From NCBI GenBank assembly GCA_964591605.1, contig CAZQEN010000267.1:1-11109 (forward strand): a stretch of DNA of 11,109 nucleotides. Reading direction: 5' to 3'. The position numbers and the translations under genes were made by a program. Source of the stretch: CAYLLT01 sp964591605. GTDB lineage: Bacteria; Planctomycetota; Phycisphaerae; UBA1845; PWPN01. The notes beneath the pieces are model-generated. The model had not been told where the DNA came from and searched no databases. It saw only the letters and a list, made by a program, of their open reading frames with translations. Positions 1-6,050 of the stretch are shown piece by piece. Every line of letters begins with the position of its first letter. Positions within the stretch are counted from its first letter, which is position 1.

Positions 1-803
1 AGCGGCTCGAAACCGATCATGTCGACTGCTACTTCGTGCACGGCTGCGAAATCCCCTGGATGTTTGACTGCATCGAGCTGTGGGAGGCGTATGAGAAGGC
101 CCACAAGGCCGGCAAGGCCAGGCACTTCGGCTTCAGCACGCACAACCACCAGAAGGAAGTGCTCGCCGCCGCCGCCGCCGCGAACGAGAAGGGGCCGTGG
201 AAGATCGATCTCATCATGCCCGGCGTGAACCCCGTCACGTTCGATGACTGGCGAAAGGAGCTCGAGGCCCTTAAGAAGCAGGACGTCGGCGTCGTGGCCA
301 TGAAGACGACGGGCATCAAGAACCGCCCCGTCGACGGCAAGACCAAAAAGCTCGACGAGCTCTCCAACGGAACCGAATACAACGAGTGGGAGCGCTCGAA
401 GCTGTACATGCTGCACCTCACCGAGGGCGTCATCGACGCCTGCATCGCGGCCGTCCGCGACATGGGTCAGATGGAGAAGGACATCCCGCTGGCCTCGGTG
501 AAGCTCAGTGCGGCGGCCGCCCGCGAGCTCAAGGCGGTCGTCCGCTACGAGATGGCCGGGGCCTGCCACCTGTGCGGCGATTGCGAGAGCAGTTGCCCCG
601 AGCACATCGCGGTGGTCGACATGATCCGCTATCACGCCTACATCCATCTGTACAACGATCGCGATCTGGCCCGCATGCTCTACCGGGAAGCCGGCTACAA
701 TCCAGCCCACGTATGCAGCAACTGCGGCAAGTGCGCCGACGCGTGCAGCTCTCACGTGCCGATCACCCAGATCCTCTACCAGCTCTCGACCGATCTGGCC
801 TGA
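1..803 (+). CDS. Aldo/keto reductase with C-terminal [4Fe-4S] dicluster domain (5'-truncated)
   Basis: The reading frame is open from base 3 to the TGA at 801-803, so the gene begins outside the window; about 266 C-terminal residues are visible. The first residues include VDCYFVHG, which matches the fourth strand of the aldo/keto reductase TIM barrel, where the conserved His (codon 39-41) helps bind substrate. The N-terminal catalytic Asp/Tyr/Lys part is missing. The tail has two ferredoxin-type cysteine clusters: CHLCGDCESSCP (codons about 563-600) and CSNCGKCADAC (about 714-746). Each is C-x2-C-x2-C-x3-C and suits one [4Fe-4S] cluster. Aldo/keto reductases with this tail are a known family of redox enzymes of mostly unknown substrate. 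GTG at 36 is an internal Val codon, not a start. A terminator follows within 30 nt, so this gene ends its transcript. Confidence 0.9.
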   Translation, partial: RLETDHVDCYFVHGCEIPWMFDCIELWEAYEKAHKAGKARHFGFSTHNHQKEVLAAAAAANEKGPWKIDLIMPGVNPVTFDDWRKELEALKKQDVGVVAMKTTGIKNRPVDGKTKKLDELSNGTEYNEWERSKLYMLHLTEGVIDACIAAVRDMGQMEKDIPLASVKLSAAAARELKAVVRYEMAGACHLCGDCESSCPEHIAVVDMIRYHAYIHLYNDRDLARMLYREAGYNPAHVCSNCGKCADACSSHVPITQILYQLSTDLA

Positions 804-831
804 GCCGGCGCGTATCCTCGAACACCACCCA

Positions 832-865
832 GGCCCCGCGCACGATCTCGTGGCGGGGCTTTTTC
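832..865 (+). terminator. Intrinsic terminator after the aldo/keto reductase gene
   Basis: GCCCCGC (833-839) pairs with GCGGGGC (853-859). An inner stem, CACG with CGTG (841-844/849-852), extends the hairpin with one bulged G at 840. A TTTTT run (860-864) follows at once. It lies 29 nt after the stop codon and is a textbook rho-independent terminator. Confidence 0.85.
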
Positions 866-915
866 ACGCGCGTCGATCCACAACGGGCGACGCACCAGCA
901 ACGGCTGTCTGGCGG

Positions 916-1364
916 TATGGCAACTTTTTCGGGAGGCTTCGAGCCACTCCTGGCGACCCTGACCGTCCTGCATCCGCCGCCGCACGGCATGCCAAACCCG
1001 CGGCACGCGGTGTCCCACCCACACGGTATGCCCTCTCCAGGCCGCGGTACGGCGTGTCAAACCCGCCGAGCGGCATGCCGAAGCAGCGAAACACCGTGTC
1101 AAGGCCGCGGAGCGGCGTCTTAAACCCGCGAAACGGCACCTCAAACCCGCGGAGCGGCGAAACGAATTCGCTGCACGGCCTCTCCACGCCGCCGCACGCC
1201 GTGTGTCCAAGCCGCGAAGCGGCGCAAGATGGTAGCCCACGGCGCAAGCCGTGGGATCGGCCGCAGCGTGACGCCCGAGCCCCGGCAGGGGCGAAAGAAC
1301 ACCGCCCCTGGATTTGTATCTCCGTGCCTGACACGGCGGCTCCCGAAAGAATGGCCGGACCCCT
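916..1364 (+). repeat. Composite intergenic repeat element, copy A
   Basis: No credible gene lies between 804 and 1461; most of the space is this element. Three parts can be seen. The 5' module (about 916-972) runs from GGCAACTTTTT to CTGACCGTCCTGCA. The array (about 971-1210) is made of degenerate units, mostly 21 nt, such as CAAACCCGCCGAGCGGCATG and TAAACCCGCGAAACGGCACC. The 3' module (1211-1364) has three hairpins. Copy B at 2197-2806 has all three parts in the same order and orientation. Because the unit is 21 nt (7 codons), several frames stay open and give 7-residue-periodic spurious ORFs on both strands. I recognise no mobile-element gene and no CRISPR-like spacers. The name of this family, if it has one, is not known to me. 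Confidence 0.75.
1211..1364 (+). repeat. 3' multi-hairpin module of element copy A
   Basis: Three compact hairpins follow one another: GCCGC-GAA-GCGGC (1211-1223), CCCACGGC-GCAA-GCCGTGGG (1236-1255, an 8-bp stem with a GNRA-type loop) and GCCCC-GGCA-GGGGC (1279-1292). The module also has CAAGATGGTAGCCCACGGC and, near its end, TCCCGAA (1341-1347). The same order is present at 2651-2806. It ends 24 nt before a candidate dedA promoter. Confidence 0.75.
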
Positions 1365-1387
1365 GTCTTTCGCGGGCGGGACGATGT

Positions 1388-1416
1388 TTGCCTCCCTCCT
1401 CCCGTGCCCATATAAA
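1388..1416 (+). promoter_or_regulatory. Candidate sigma70-type promoter for the DedA-family gene
   Basis: TTGCCT (1388-1393) and TATAAA (1411-1416) are separated by exactly 17 nt. They match the consensus hexamers at 4/6 and 5/6. The predicted transcript start, near 1423, leaves a leader of about 40 nt before the ATG at 1462. This is inferred from the sequence only. Confidence 0.5.
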
Positions 1417-1461
1417 GAGCCCTCGTTGTAACGGTCTGATTCGCTCCTGTGGGACGACCGC

Positions 1462-2181
1462 ATGGACCTGATGCACTGGTTTCTCGATTTCTTCCTGCAC
1501 CTGCAGGAGCACCTGGGCGAGTTCATCCAGCAGTACGGCGCGTGGACCTATGCGCTGTTGTTCGTGATCATCTTCTGCGAAACCGGCCTGGTCTTCACGC
1601 CGTTCCTGCCCGGCGACTCGCTGCTCTTTGCGGCCGGCACCTTCGCGGCGGCCCAGGTCAACGGCCGGGCGCCCCTGAACCTCGCGACGGTCCTGGTGCT
1701 GCTGGGCATCGCGGCCATCCTGGGCGACACGGTCAATTACTGGATCGGCAAGTACCTGGGCCCGCGGGTGATCCGCACGCGCCTCCTCAAGCAGGAGCAC
1801 CTCGACCGCACGCACGCGTTCTTCGAGAAGTACGGCGGCAAGACGATCATCCTCGCCCGCTTCGTGCCGATCGTCCGCACTTTCGCCCCGTTCGTGGCCG
1901 GCCTGGGCGCCATGACTTATCGCAAGTTCATCGCCTACAACGTGATCGGCGGCGTGGCCTGGGTGCTGCTCTGCACGCTGGCGGGGTACTTCTTCGGCGG
2001 GCTCGAGTTCGTCCAGAAGCACTTCGAGCTGGTCATCATCGCCATCGTGTTCATCTCGATCCTTCCAGGGATCATCGAATACGTCCGTCACCGCCGGGCC
2101 CGGAACACCCCTGCTCCTTCCGGTCCCGCCCCGGCCCCGCAACCACCGGTCGCCGAACCGCTGAGCCAGGCTGAGCCGTAG
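1462..2181 (+). CDS. DedA/VTT-family integral membrane protein
   Basis: A 239-residue membrane protein with the DedA (SNARE-associated/VTT) signature. FTPFLPGDS is at residues 45-53, GDTVNYWIG at 88-96 and ARFVPIVRTFAPFVAG at 132-147. Charged residues known to matter in E. coli DedA proteins (from memory E39, D51, R130, R136 in YqjA) have counterparts at E40, D52, R133 and R139 with the same spacing. Hydrophobic stretches lie near residues 30-60, 73-90, 160-180 and 188-206. The tail (about 213-239) is Pro/Ala-rich and probably disordered. Family members are linked to undecaprenyl-phosphate or phospholipid recycling and to envelope proton-motive-force homeostasis; which applies here cannot be told. 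The start is the ATG opening the family N-terminus; I see no clear Shine-Dalgarno. The gene stands alone, between the two repeat elements. Confidence 0.93.
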   Translation: MDLMHWFLDFFLHLQEHLGEFIQQYGAWTYALLFVIIFCETGLVFTPFLPGDSLLFAAGTFAAAQVNGRAPLNLATVLVLLGIAAILGDTVNYWIGKYLGPRVIRTRLLKQEHLDRTHAFFEKYGGKTIILARFVPIVRTFAPFVAGLGAMTYRKFIAYNVIGGVAWVLLCTLAGYFFGGLEFVQKHFELVIIAIVFISILPGIIEYVRHRRARNTPAPSGPAPAPQPPVAEPLSQAEP

Positions 2182-2439
2182 CAGGCACGCAGGGGTGCGG
2201 CGACTTTTTGGCCGGCCTCAAGTCGTTGACCGCGGTCGCCTGACCGTCATGCAGCAGCCGTAGACCGTCGTGTCAAAACCGCGGAACAGCGCGTCCAGGC
2301 CACCGATCTGCAGGCCCAAAGCCCGGCCCAGCGCATCCAAGCCGCAGAGCGGCATGGTCAAACCACCGCGCGACATGTCCGAGCGACGGAGCGGCCCGGC
2401 CAGGTAACGGAGCGGCATCACCAGGCCGCGCAGCGGCAT

Positions 2440-2539
2440 NNNNNNNNNNNNNNNNNNNNNNNNNNNNNNNNNNNNNNNNNNNNNNNNNNNNNNNNNNNNN
2501 NNNNNNNNNNNNNNNNNNNNNNNNNNNNNNNNNNNNNNN
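2440..2539. other. Assembly gap, 100 N
   Basis: Exactly 100 ambiguous bases, the usual placeholder for a gap of unknown length. The sequence on both sides is tandem repeat, which explains why assembly failed here. The true array length is unknown. Confidence 0.99.
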
Positions 2540-2663
2540 GTTCAGCCGCGCAAGGCCGCATGTTCAGCCGCGGAGCGGCATGTTCAGCCGCGCAAGGCCG
2601 CATGTTCAGCCGCGGAGCGGCATGTTCAGCCGCGCAGGGCCGCATGTTCAGCCGCGGAGCGGC
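2540..2663 (+). repeat. Near-perfect tandem array, alternating 22- and 20-nt units
   Basis: Units alternate between GTTCAGCCGCGCAAGGCCGC plus AT (22 nt) and GTTCAGCCGCGGAGCGGCAT (20 nt), giving a 42-nt higher-order unit. Units start at 2540, 2562, 2582, 2604, 2624 and 2646. The only visible changes are CAAGG to CAGGG in the fifth unit and loss of the final AT in the sixth, where the array joins the 3' module. Each unit contains a small palindromic core (CCGCGGAGCGG or GCCGC...). The left end is hidden in the gap. Confidence 0.9.
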
Positions 2664-2806
2664 GCAAGATGGTAGCCCACGGCGTCAGCCGTGGGTCCCG
2701 CCCGGCGGTAAAGCCTGAGCCCCGGCAGGGGCGAAAGAAGACCCCCCTGAGTCTGGATCACCCCCCCGGGCCTGTAGCGGCGACTCCCGAATCACTTGCC
2801 AGACCT
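2651..2806 (+). repeat. 3' multi-hairpin module of element copy B
   Basis: It has the same hairpins as copy A: GCCGC-GGA-GCGGC (2651-2663), CCCACGGC-GTCA-GCCGTGGG (2676-2695) and GCCCC-GGCA-GGGGC (2719-2732), then GACTCCCGAA near 2782-2791. The stems are identical to those in copy A while loops and linkers differ, which suggests that the structure is what is kept. It ends about 25 nt before a candidate promoter. Confidence 0.75.
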
Positions 2807-2831
2807 GAGTTTAACCATCAGCCCCGCCGAC

Positions 2832-2860
2832 TTGATTTTGCCCGGGCTGCCCGGTACATT
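2832..2860 (+). promoter_or_regulatory. Candidate sigma70-type promoter for the UPF0434-like/rpsR pair
   Basis: TTGATT (2832-2837) and TACATT (2855-2860) are separated by 17 nt, each matching consensus at 4/6. The predicted start near 2867 gives a leader of about 54 nt before the ATG at 2921. This is inferred from sequence only. Confidence 0.45.
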
Positions 2861-2920
2861 GCTCGGTTCAAGGCAGCCGCCCGCAGCGAGCGGCGCCTCG
2901 CGCATGGGACCAGGAACACG

Positions 2921-3151
2921 ATGCCCGAAACGCTCAATCCCGAGTTGATGCAGATCCTGGTGTGCCCGGAGAGTCACGCCCGGCTCATCCAGGTGGGTGA
3001 CTGGCTCTACAGCACCGACCCGGCCACGCGCCGCCGCTATCCCATCCGCGAGGGCATTCCGATCATGCTGATTGACGAATCCGAAGTGGTGGACGAAGCA
3101 GAGTTCCGCCGGATCATGCAGGAAAATCAGGAGAAGGTTTCGAATGGCTAA
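2921..3151 (+). CDS. UPF0434/Trm112-like small protein
   Basis: A 76-residue protein with the pattern of the UPF0434 (Trm112-like) family. LNPELMQILVCPESHARL is at residues 5-22 and RYPIREGIPIMLIDES at 39-54. The RYPIR-GIP-ML segment is the most diagnostic part of the family. Classic Trm112 proteins bind zinc through several Cys residues; here only C15 remains, so zinc binding is doubtful. The ATG at 2921 is chosen because it gives the normal family N-terminus; the frame is open far upstream, but that part is repeat element. Its last 8 nt overlap rpsR, implying translational coupling. The family's role in bacteria is poorly defined; a link to translation fits the neighbour but is inference. 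Confidence 0.85.
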   Translation: MPETLNPELMQILVCPESHARLIQVGDWLYSTDPATRRRYPIREGIPIMLIDESEVVDEAEFRRIMQENQEKVSNG

Positions 3152-3410
3152 CAGTCCGCAACCCGCCCCCCGTCAGCGCAAGCCCCGCGGCCAGGAAGGC
3201 AAATGCCGCTTCCCCGAGCGCGGCGGCAAAGACTGGAAGGGGGCGATCGTCGATTACAAAGAGGTGGAGGTGCTGCGCAAGTTCCTCACCGCCAGCAGCA
3301 AGATGATGTCGCGCAAGCGCGCCGGCACCAGCGCCCGCGAGCAGCGCGACCTGCGCCGCGCCATCAAGCGGGCGCGGTTCCTCGCCCTGCTGCCCTTCAC
3401 CGGAACGTGA
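3144..3410 (+). CDS. rpsR: 30S ribosomal protein S18
   Basis: An 88-residue S18 homologue, a small-subunit protein that sits with S6 and S11 on the platform. The core is clear: IVDYKEVEVLRKFL (residues 35-48), SRKRAGTSAREQRDLRRAIK (56-75) and RARFLALLPF (76-85), which is the standard S18 C-terminus. The N-terminal 20 residues are basic and Pro-rich. Of the Cys residues seen in zinc-binding S18 forms only C21 is present, so this is probably a zinc-free type. The ATG at 3144 has a good ribosome-binding site (AGGAG at 3129-3133, 10 nt spacing) and lies inside the end of the UPF0434-like gene. The usual partners rpsF, ssb and rplI are not adjacent here. A strong terminator follows. Confidence 0.95.
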   Translation: MANSPQPAPRQRKPRGQEGKCRFPERGGKDWKGAIVDYKEVEVLRKFLTASSKMMSRKRAGTSAREQRDLRRAIKRARFLALLPFTGT

Positions 3411-3440
3411 TCCGGCACCGTCCCCGGGGATCGAGACACC

Positions 3441-3478
3441 CAAGCCCAGGGAGACCAGCCCCTGGGCTTGTTTGCTTT
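3441..3478 (+). terminator. Intrinsic terminator after rpsR
   Basis: A perfect 11-bp stem, CAAGCCCAGGG (3441-3451) with CCCTGGGCTTG (3460-3470), has an 8-nt loop and is followed by TTTGCTTT. It lies 30 nt after the rpsR stop and separates that transcript from the tRNA gene. Confidence 0.9.
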
Positions 3479-3494
3479 GAGGATCGCCGGCCGT

Positions 3495-3568
3495 GCACCC
3501 GTAGCTCAATTGGATAGAGCATCTGGCTTCGGACCAGAGGGTTGGGGGTTCGAGTCCCTCCGGGTGCG
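3495..3568 (+). tRNA. tRNA-Arg (anticodon UCG)
   Basis: A complete 74-nt cloverleaf. The acceptor stem is GCACCCG (3495-3501) with CGGGTGC (3561-3567) and discriminator G3568. The D arm is GCTC...GAGC. The anticodon stem is TCTGG/CCAGA (3522-3526/3534-3538) with loop CTTCGGA, giving anticodon TCG, which reads CGA. The T arm is GGGGG-TTCGAGT-CCCTC with one G-U pair. The 3' CCA is not encoded. The gene converges with the minus-strand PilZ gene; no terminator is obvious after it. Confidence 0.95.
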
Positions 3569-3588
3569 GTTGATGCGGAGATGGGAGT

Positions 3589-4035
3589 CTACCGCTTGAC
3601 TGTGCGGCGGGCGGGGGCCGCGGGGAGCGGGCCGCCGAGGATCTCCTCCACGTCGACTTCGTAATCCAGGCGCAGGCCGATCTCGTAGACCAGCCCCTTC
3701 ACGTGCCGGCAGCGGGCCACGCATCCTCTGACCTGCACCCAGCCGCCACTGGCGGCGGGAATGTGGGCGGTACACGCCGATCCCTTGTGCATCATCGAGC
3801 GGTGCAGAAAGGCCAGCCCGGTCCGGCTCAGGTTGCGCAGCGGGATGCGGAAAGTCGACTTGTAGCCCTGCTGTTCGACGGTAAGGATCACGCCCAGGCG
3901 GTGAAACCGGTGGCGGCCGTGGCGCCGGCGCTGCTCGAGCGGAACCGTCTCCTCCTCCTCTATCCTCTGCAGGAGGGCTCTGACCTCCTCTTCGGGCAAC
4001 CTGATGGAAACGATAGGTTCGCGCGACCCTTCCAT
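3589..4035 (-). CDS. PilZ-domain protein, probable c-di-GMP receptor
   Basis: A 148-residue protein with the two PilZ motifs that bind cyclic di-GMP: R-x3-R as R37-R38-H-G-R41 in a basic stretch (RRRHGRHR), and (D/N)-x-S-x2-G as N68-L-S70-R-T-G73. Strand-rich sequence follows (CTAHIPAASG, WVQVRGCVARC), as expected for the PilZ barrel. The first 35 residues are acidic and helical (EEEVRALLQRIEEEE) and could be a partner-binding extension. It is probably cytoplasmic, tying some process to c-di-GMP level; the target is not visible. The ATG at 4035 lacks a clear Shine-Dalgarno. It lies 99 nt downstream of the small minus-strand gene ending at 4135, with no terminator between, so co-transcription is possible. 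Confidence 0.85.
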   Translation of the reverse strand: MEGSREPIVSIRLPEEEVRALLQRIEEEETVPLEQRRRHGRHRFHRLGVILTVEQQGYKSTFRIPLRNLSRTGLAFLHRSMMHKGSACTAHIPAASGGWVQVRGCVARCRHVKGLVYEIGLRLDYEVDVEEILGGPLPAAPARRTVKR

Positions 4036-4134
4036 ACCGGGTCTATCGGTGCCGGCGGTTTTGCACTTCAGCCGACACCGCCTGGAGGCGGAGCGGGGCT
4101 GATCGAACCGGTTTTTTCGGACGGGCGGGCGGTT

Positions 4135-4380
4135 TCACCCGCCGCCACTTCTGCAGAGGTACAGCCCACCACGGGGGGCCTTCCGCGCCGCGCGGCGCCC
4201 GATTTCGCGCCGCATCCGCCATCGGAGCCACAGCCGCCTCCACCAGCCGCACGTCGCGAGCTGCCCGGCGTATTCGCGCCGAACTTCATCGCGGATCGCC
4301 GGCTCAGCCGCCTGTCGGGCGCGACGCATCCCGTCGGCGACGAAACCGTCATGAGGCTTTCGCGCGTCCATCGCGTTCAT
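4135..4380 (-). CDS. Small conserved-looking hypothetical protein, Arg/Trp-rich
   Basis: An 81-residue protein starting 3 nt after the stop codon of the GH172 gene, so almost certainly on the same transcript. TAAGGG directly before the ATG may help ribosomes re-initiate. The segment EVRREYAGQLATCGWWRRLW followed by LRWRMRREIGRR (about residues 32-63) is amphipathic and strongly basic, with aromatic residues spaced as in a membrane-surface or protein-contact helix. It ends in GGLYLCRSGGG. I recall short planctomycete proteins with this kind of helix and a similar 'LY' end, but cannot name the family. There is no signal peptide or enzymatic motif. Codon pattern and tight coupling favour a real gene; the function is unknown. 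Confidence 0.65.
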   Translation of the reverse strand: MNAMDARKPHDGFVADGMRRARQAAEPAIRDEVRREYAGQLATCGWWRRLWLRWRMRREIGRRAARKAPRGGLYLCRSGGG

Positions 4381-4383
4381 CCC

Positions 4384-5880
4384 TTACTTGCGCTGCATGA
4401 CGAACGGCGTCAGCTCCTCGATGGTCAATGCGTCCACGCCCAGGTAGTGGCCTTTCGACTGCGGGTTCCGCCCGGTGCATTCGAAACTCAGCTCGTGCCC
4501 GCCGGCTGTCAGGTCAAGGGCGCCGAGGCGGAAATCGTGTGAGACAATCTGCGGGCTGTACAGATCGACGTTTTCGAGCCCCCCCACCACCTTGCCGTCG
4601 AGGCGGACCTTCCAATTGCCATAGTCCCATGATTTCGTGAGCTTGAGACGGCCCAGGCCCTTGACCGGCGTCTTGAGCTCGAACGGCACCGTGAACCGGC
4701 CCTCCGCCGCATCGAAAAGGACGAAGAGCTGCTTGCCGCCGCTGTACCCCCCCGCCTGCACCTCGATCGGGGCGGCCGGCGCGGCGGTCACGCGTTCCCT
4801 GACCGTCTCCAGCTCGATCTGGCGAACGGGCACGGTCCGCTGCTCGACGGGCGGGAGCTCCGCGTAGCGCTTCGCCCGGCCCTTCTGATACCAGAAGGCA
4901 ACAGAGCTATACAGATCTGCACGCTCCTCGAAGCCCGAGACGAGCTTGCCCTCGGCATCGAATCCGACCCCCTTGTGCTCGATGGTGACCTTGAGCGACT
5001 TGCGGAAGTGCACGGGGTCGGGGATGTGCCAGCGGTAGGCGGTGACGCGGTCGCCGATCTCCATGCCGTCCCAGACGGTCACGCCGTAATACGGCCGGTC
5101 GAACGCCCGGAAGCCCCAGGCATCGCAGAAGTAGTCCTCCGTGCCGGTACCGCGCAGACGCGGCTCCTTCTCACCATCGATGTAGAACCGGTCGTCGCCC
5201 TCGCCGAACCAGCTCGCCGTGCGGATCTGGGCCGAAAGCACCGTCCCCACGTACTGCCCCTCGCCCTCCGTCTCGAGGATCAGGTAGTCCTCGCCCGCTT
5301 TCGCCGGGTATTCCTGTCGGTACTGGGCATGAAAGTAGCTCGCATCCTGCGGCAACCCCTCGCGCTTCTCATAATCGACGTACCAGAACACGCAGCCCAC
5401 GCCGTACTGCTTCGAGTCGTTGGTGAGGGTGATCTTCGCGTGCTTGTTGAACGGCATCGGCCAGTAGCAGTTCATCGCCCGGCCGTCGGACGTGACGGCC
5501 ACCGGGATCGAGTTGACGTATTTGAGCAGCCCGTGCCCGACGGCGAAGAAGTCGCCGATGGGCGATTCGACGGCCGGCTGCTCGTCGTGGTCCCAGTACA
5601 TGCGGAGCACGAGCGACCGGCCGTACTTCGGATCGTCGGCGGCGATCGTGAACCAGATGTGCTTGATGATCCCCGGGCCGTCGATGTCGGCGATGGTGAG
5701 CGTCTGACCGACGTGAATCGGCCGGCAGTCCCCGTTGCCGTTCTGCCAGTTCGGGTCCGCGCTGGACGCCCGATGCGACTCGCCCCCGCGCACGCGGTAG
5801 AGCCCGTCCAGGTCAGCGCCGAAAGCGACGAGCCCGCCGCGGCCGGCAAGGGCGATCAGGAGCAGATGGTGCCATGTCAT
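4384..5880 (-). CDS. Secreted GH172 (DUF2961) glycoside hydrolase with C-terminal beta-sandwich domain
   Basis: A 498-residue protein of the DUF2961 family, now classed as GH172. Characterised members act on alpha-D-fructofuranosides or D-arabinofuranosides. The core spans about residues 25-330, with IDGPGIIKHIWFTI, RMYWDHDEQPAVESPIGDFF, FGEGDDRFYIDGEKEP and GTGTEDYFCDAWGF. E227 (GEGDD) and E248 (GTGTEDY) are 21 residues apart, the spacing I recall for the catalytic pair E270/E291 of Bifidobacterium alpha-FFase1. The last 130 residues look like a beta-sandwich, possibly carbohydrate-binding, with GGHELSFECTGRNP and SKGHYLGVDAL. The ATG at 5880 is chosen over an upstream in-frame ATG at 5967: GGAGG lies 6 nt before it, and it opens a signal-like N-terminus (MTWHHLLLIALAG...AFGA) without a lipobox Cys. 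The true substrate cannot be read from sequence. Confidence 0.88.
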   Translation of the reverse strand: MTWHHLLLIALAGRGGLVAFGADLDGLYRVRGGESHRASSADPNWQNGNGDCRPIHVGQTLTIADIDGPGIIKHIWFTIAADDPKYGRSLVLRMYWDHDEQPAVESPIGDFFAVGHGLLKYVNSIPVAVTSDGRAMNCYWPMPFNKHAKITLTNDSKQYGVGCVFWYVDYEKREGLPQDASYFHAQYRQEYPAKAGEDYLILETEGEGQYVGTVLSAQIRTASWFGEGDDRFYIDGEKEPRLRGTGTEDYFCDAWGFRAFDRPYYGVTVWDGMEIGDRVTAYRWHIPDPVHFRKSLKVTIEHKGVGFDAEGKLVSGFEERADLYSSVAFWYQKGRAKRYAELPPVEQRTVPVRQIELETVRERVTAAPAAPIEVQAGGYSGGKQLFVLFDAAEGRFTVPFELKTPVKGLGRLKLTKSWDYGNWKVRLDGKVVGGLENVDLYSPQIVSHDFRLGALDLTAGGHELSFECTGRNPQSKGHYLGVDALTIEELTPFVMQRK

Positions 5881-5910
5881 GAGATTCCTCCAGAATGAAA
5901 GACTGCCCGC

Positions 5911-5939
5911 ACAGTACCGGCATGGGGGCGATGGTTCAA
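5911..5939 (-). promoter_or_regulatory. Candidate promoter for the GH172 operon
   Basis: Read on minus, TTGAAC (5939-5934) and TACTGT (5916-5911) are 17 nt apart. The -35 match is fair and the -10 weak. The predicted start near 5904 gives a leader of about 24 nt that contains GGAGG. The 170-nt divergent region 5881-6050 holds this and the promoter of the restriction gene. Confidence 0.35.
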
Positions 5940-6015
5940 CATGGATCGAAAGCCAAACAGGGTCCAATGGCCGTGGGGCAGCGGAAAAGCCATCCCGCGC
6001 AGCCGGAAAGTTCTC

Positions 6016-6044
6016 TTGCCCACCCGTCAGGCGGCTTTTATCAT
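6016..6044 (+). promoter_or_regulatory. Candidate promoter for the restriction-modification gene, giving a leaderless mRNA
   Basis: TTGCCC (6016-6021) and TATCAT (6039-6044) are separated by exactly 17 nt, matching consensus at 4/6 and 5/6. The usual start, 6-8 nt after the -10, falls at about 6050-6052, on the ATG itself (6051). No Shine-Dalgarno precedes that ATG. Together this suggests leaderless translation. Confidence 0.45.
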
Positions 6045-6050
6045 GCGGGA

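Larger units (their letters stand above)
2197..2806 (+). repeat. Composite intergenic repeat element, copy B (interrupted by the assembly gap)
   Basis: It begins about 15 nt after the DedA stop codon. The 5' module (about 2197-2253) has GGCGACTTTTT and CTGACCGTCATGCA, matching copy A with nearly the same spacing. An array of degenerate, roughly 21-nt units follows (about 2254-2439), for example TAACGGAGCGGCATCACCAG. After the gap it becomes a far more regular array (2540-2650), and then the 3' module at 2651-2806. In the minus strand, the left array reads as 7-residue repeats such as MPLRGLV and MPLCGLD; I regard these as spurious translations. I see no gene between 2182 and 2920. Confidence 0.75.

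Noticed and set aside
850..2142. Long overlapping ORFs on both strands across 776-1526 and the antisense of the DedA gene
   Set aside because: Their translations are Arg/Pro/Gly-rich with a 7-residue period from the 21-nt array, or are mirror frames of the DedA gene. None has a family pattern or a ribosome-binding site.
2181..2209. Terminator after the DedA gene
   Set aside because: CGCA-GGGG-TGCG is only 4 bp and the T-run comes 6 nt later; the T-run is better explained as part of the repeat element's 5' module, as it recurs in copy A.
2218..2645. Minus-strand ORFs with repeated MPLRGL- or MRPCAAEHAAPRLN-type sequence, possible repeat protein
   Set aside because: They follow the DNA repeat units, the second one crosses the assembly gap, and the same DNA stays open in other frames. 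Repeat-driven open frames explain them better than a gene.
2540..2663. CRISPR array
   Set aside because: Units abut without unique spacers, are internally palindromic and GC-rich, and no cas gene is nearby.
2669..2920. Longer N-terminus for the UPF0434-like gene
   Set aside because: The upstream extension is translated 3' repeat module and promoter region. The family N-terminus begins at the ATG at 2921.
4100..4145. Terminator between the small minus-strand gene and the PilZ gene
   Set aside because: A GGCGGG/CCCGCC hairpin exists, but on the minus strand it is followed by an A-run rather than a T-run.
4975..5898. 307-residue plus-strand ORF opposite the GH172 gene
   Set aside because: It is the mirror frame of a well-supported gene and is rich in Arg, Val and Pro without recognisable motifs.
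5881..5967. Longer N-terminus of the GH172 protein from ATG 5967
   Set aside because: It would put 29 extra residues before a signal-like sequence, and the ATG at 5880 has a strong GGAGG site.
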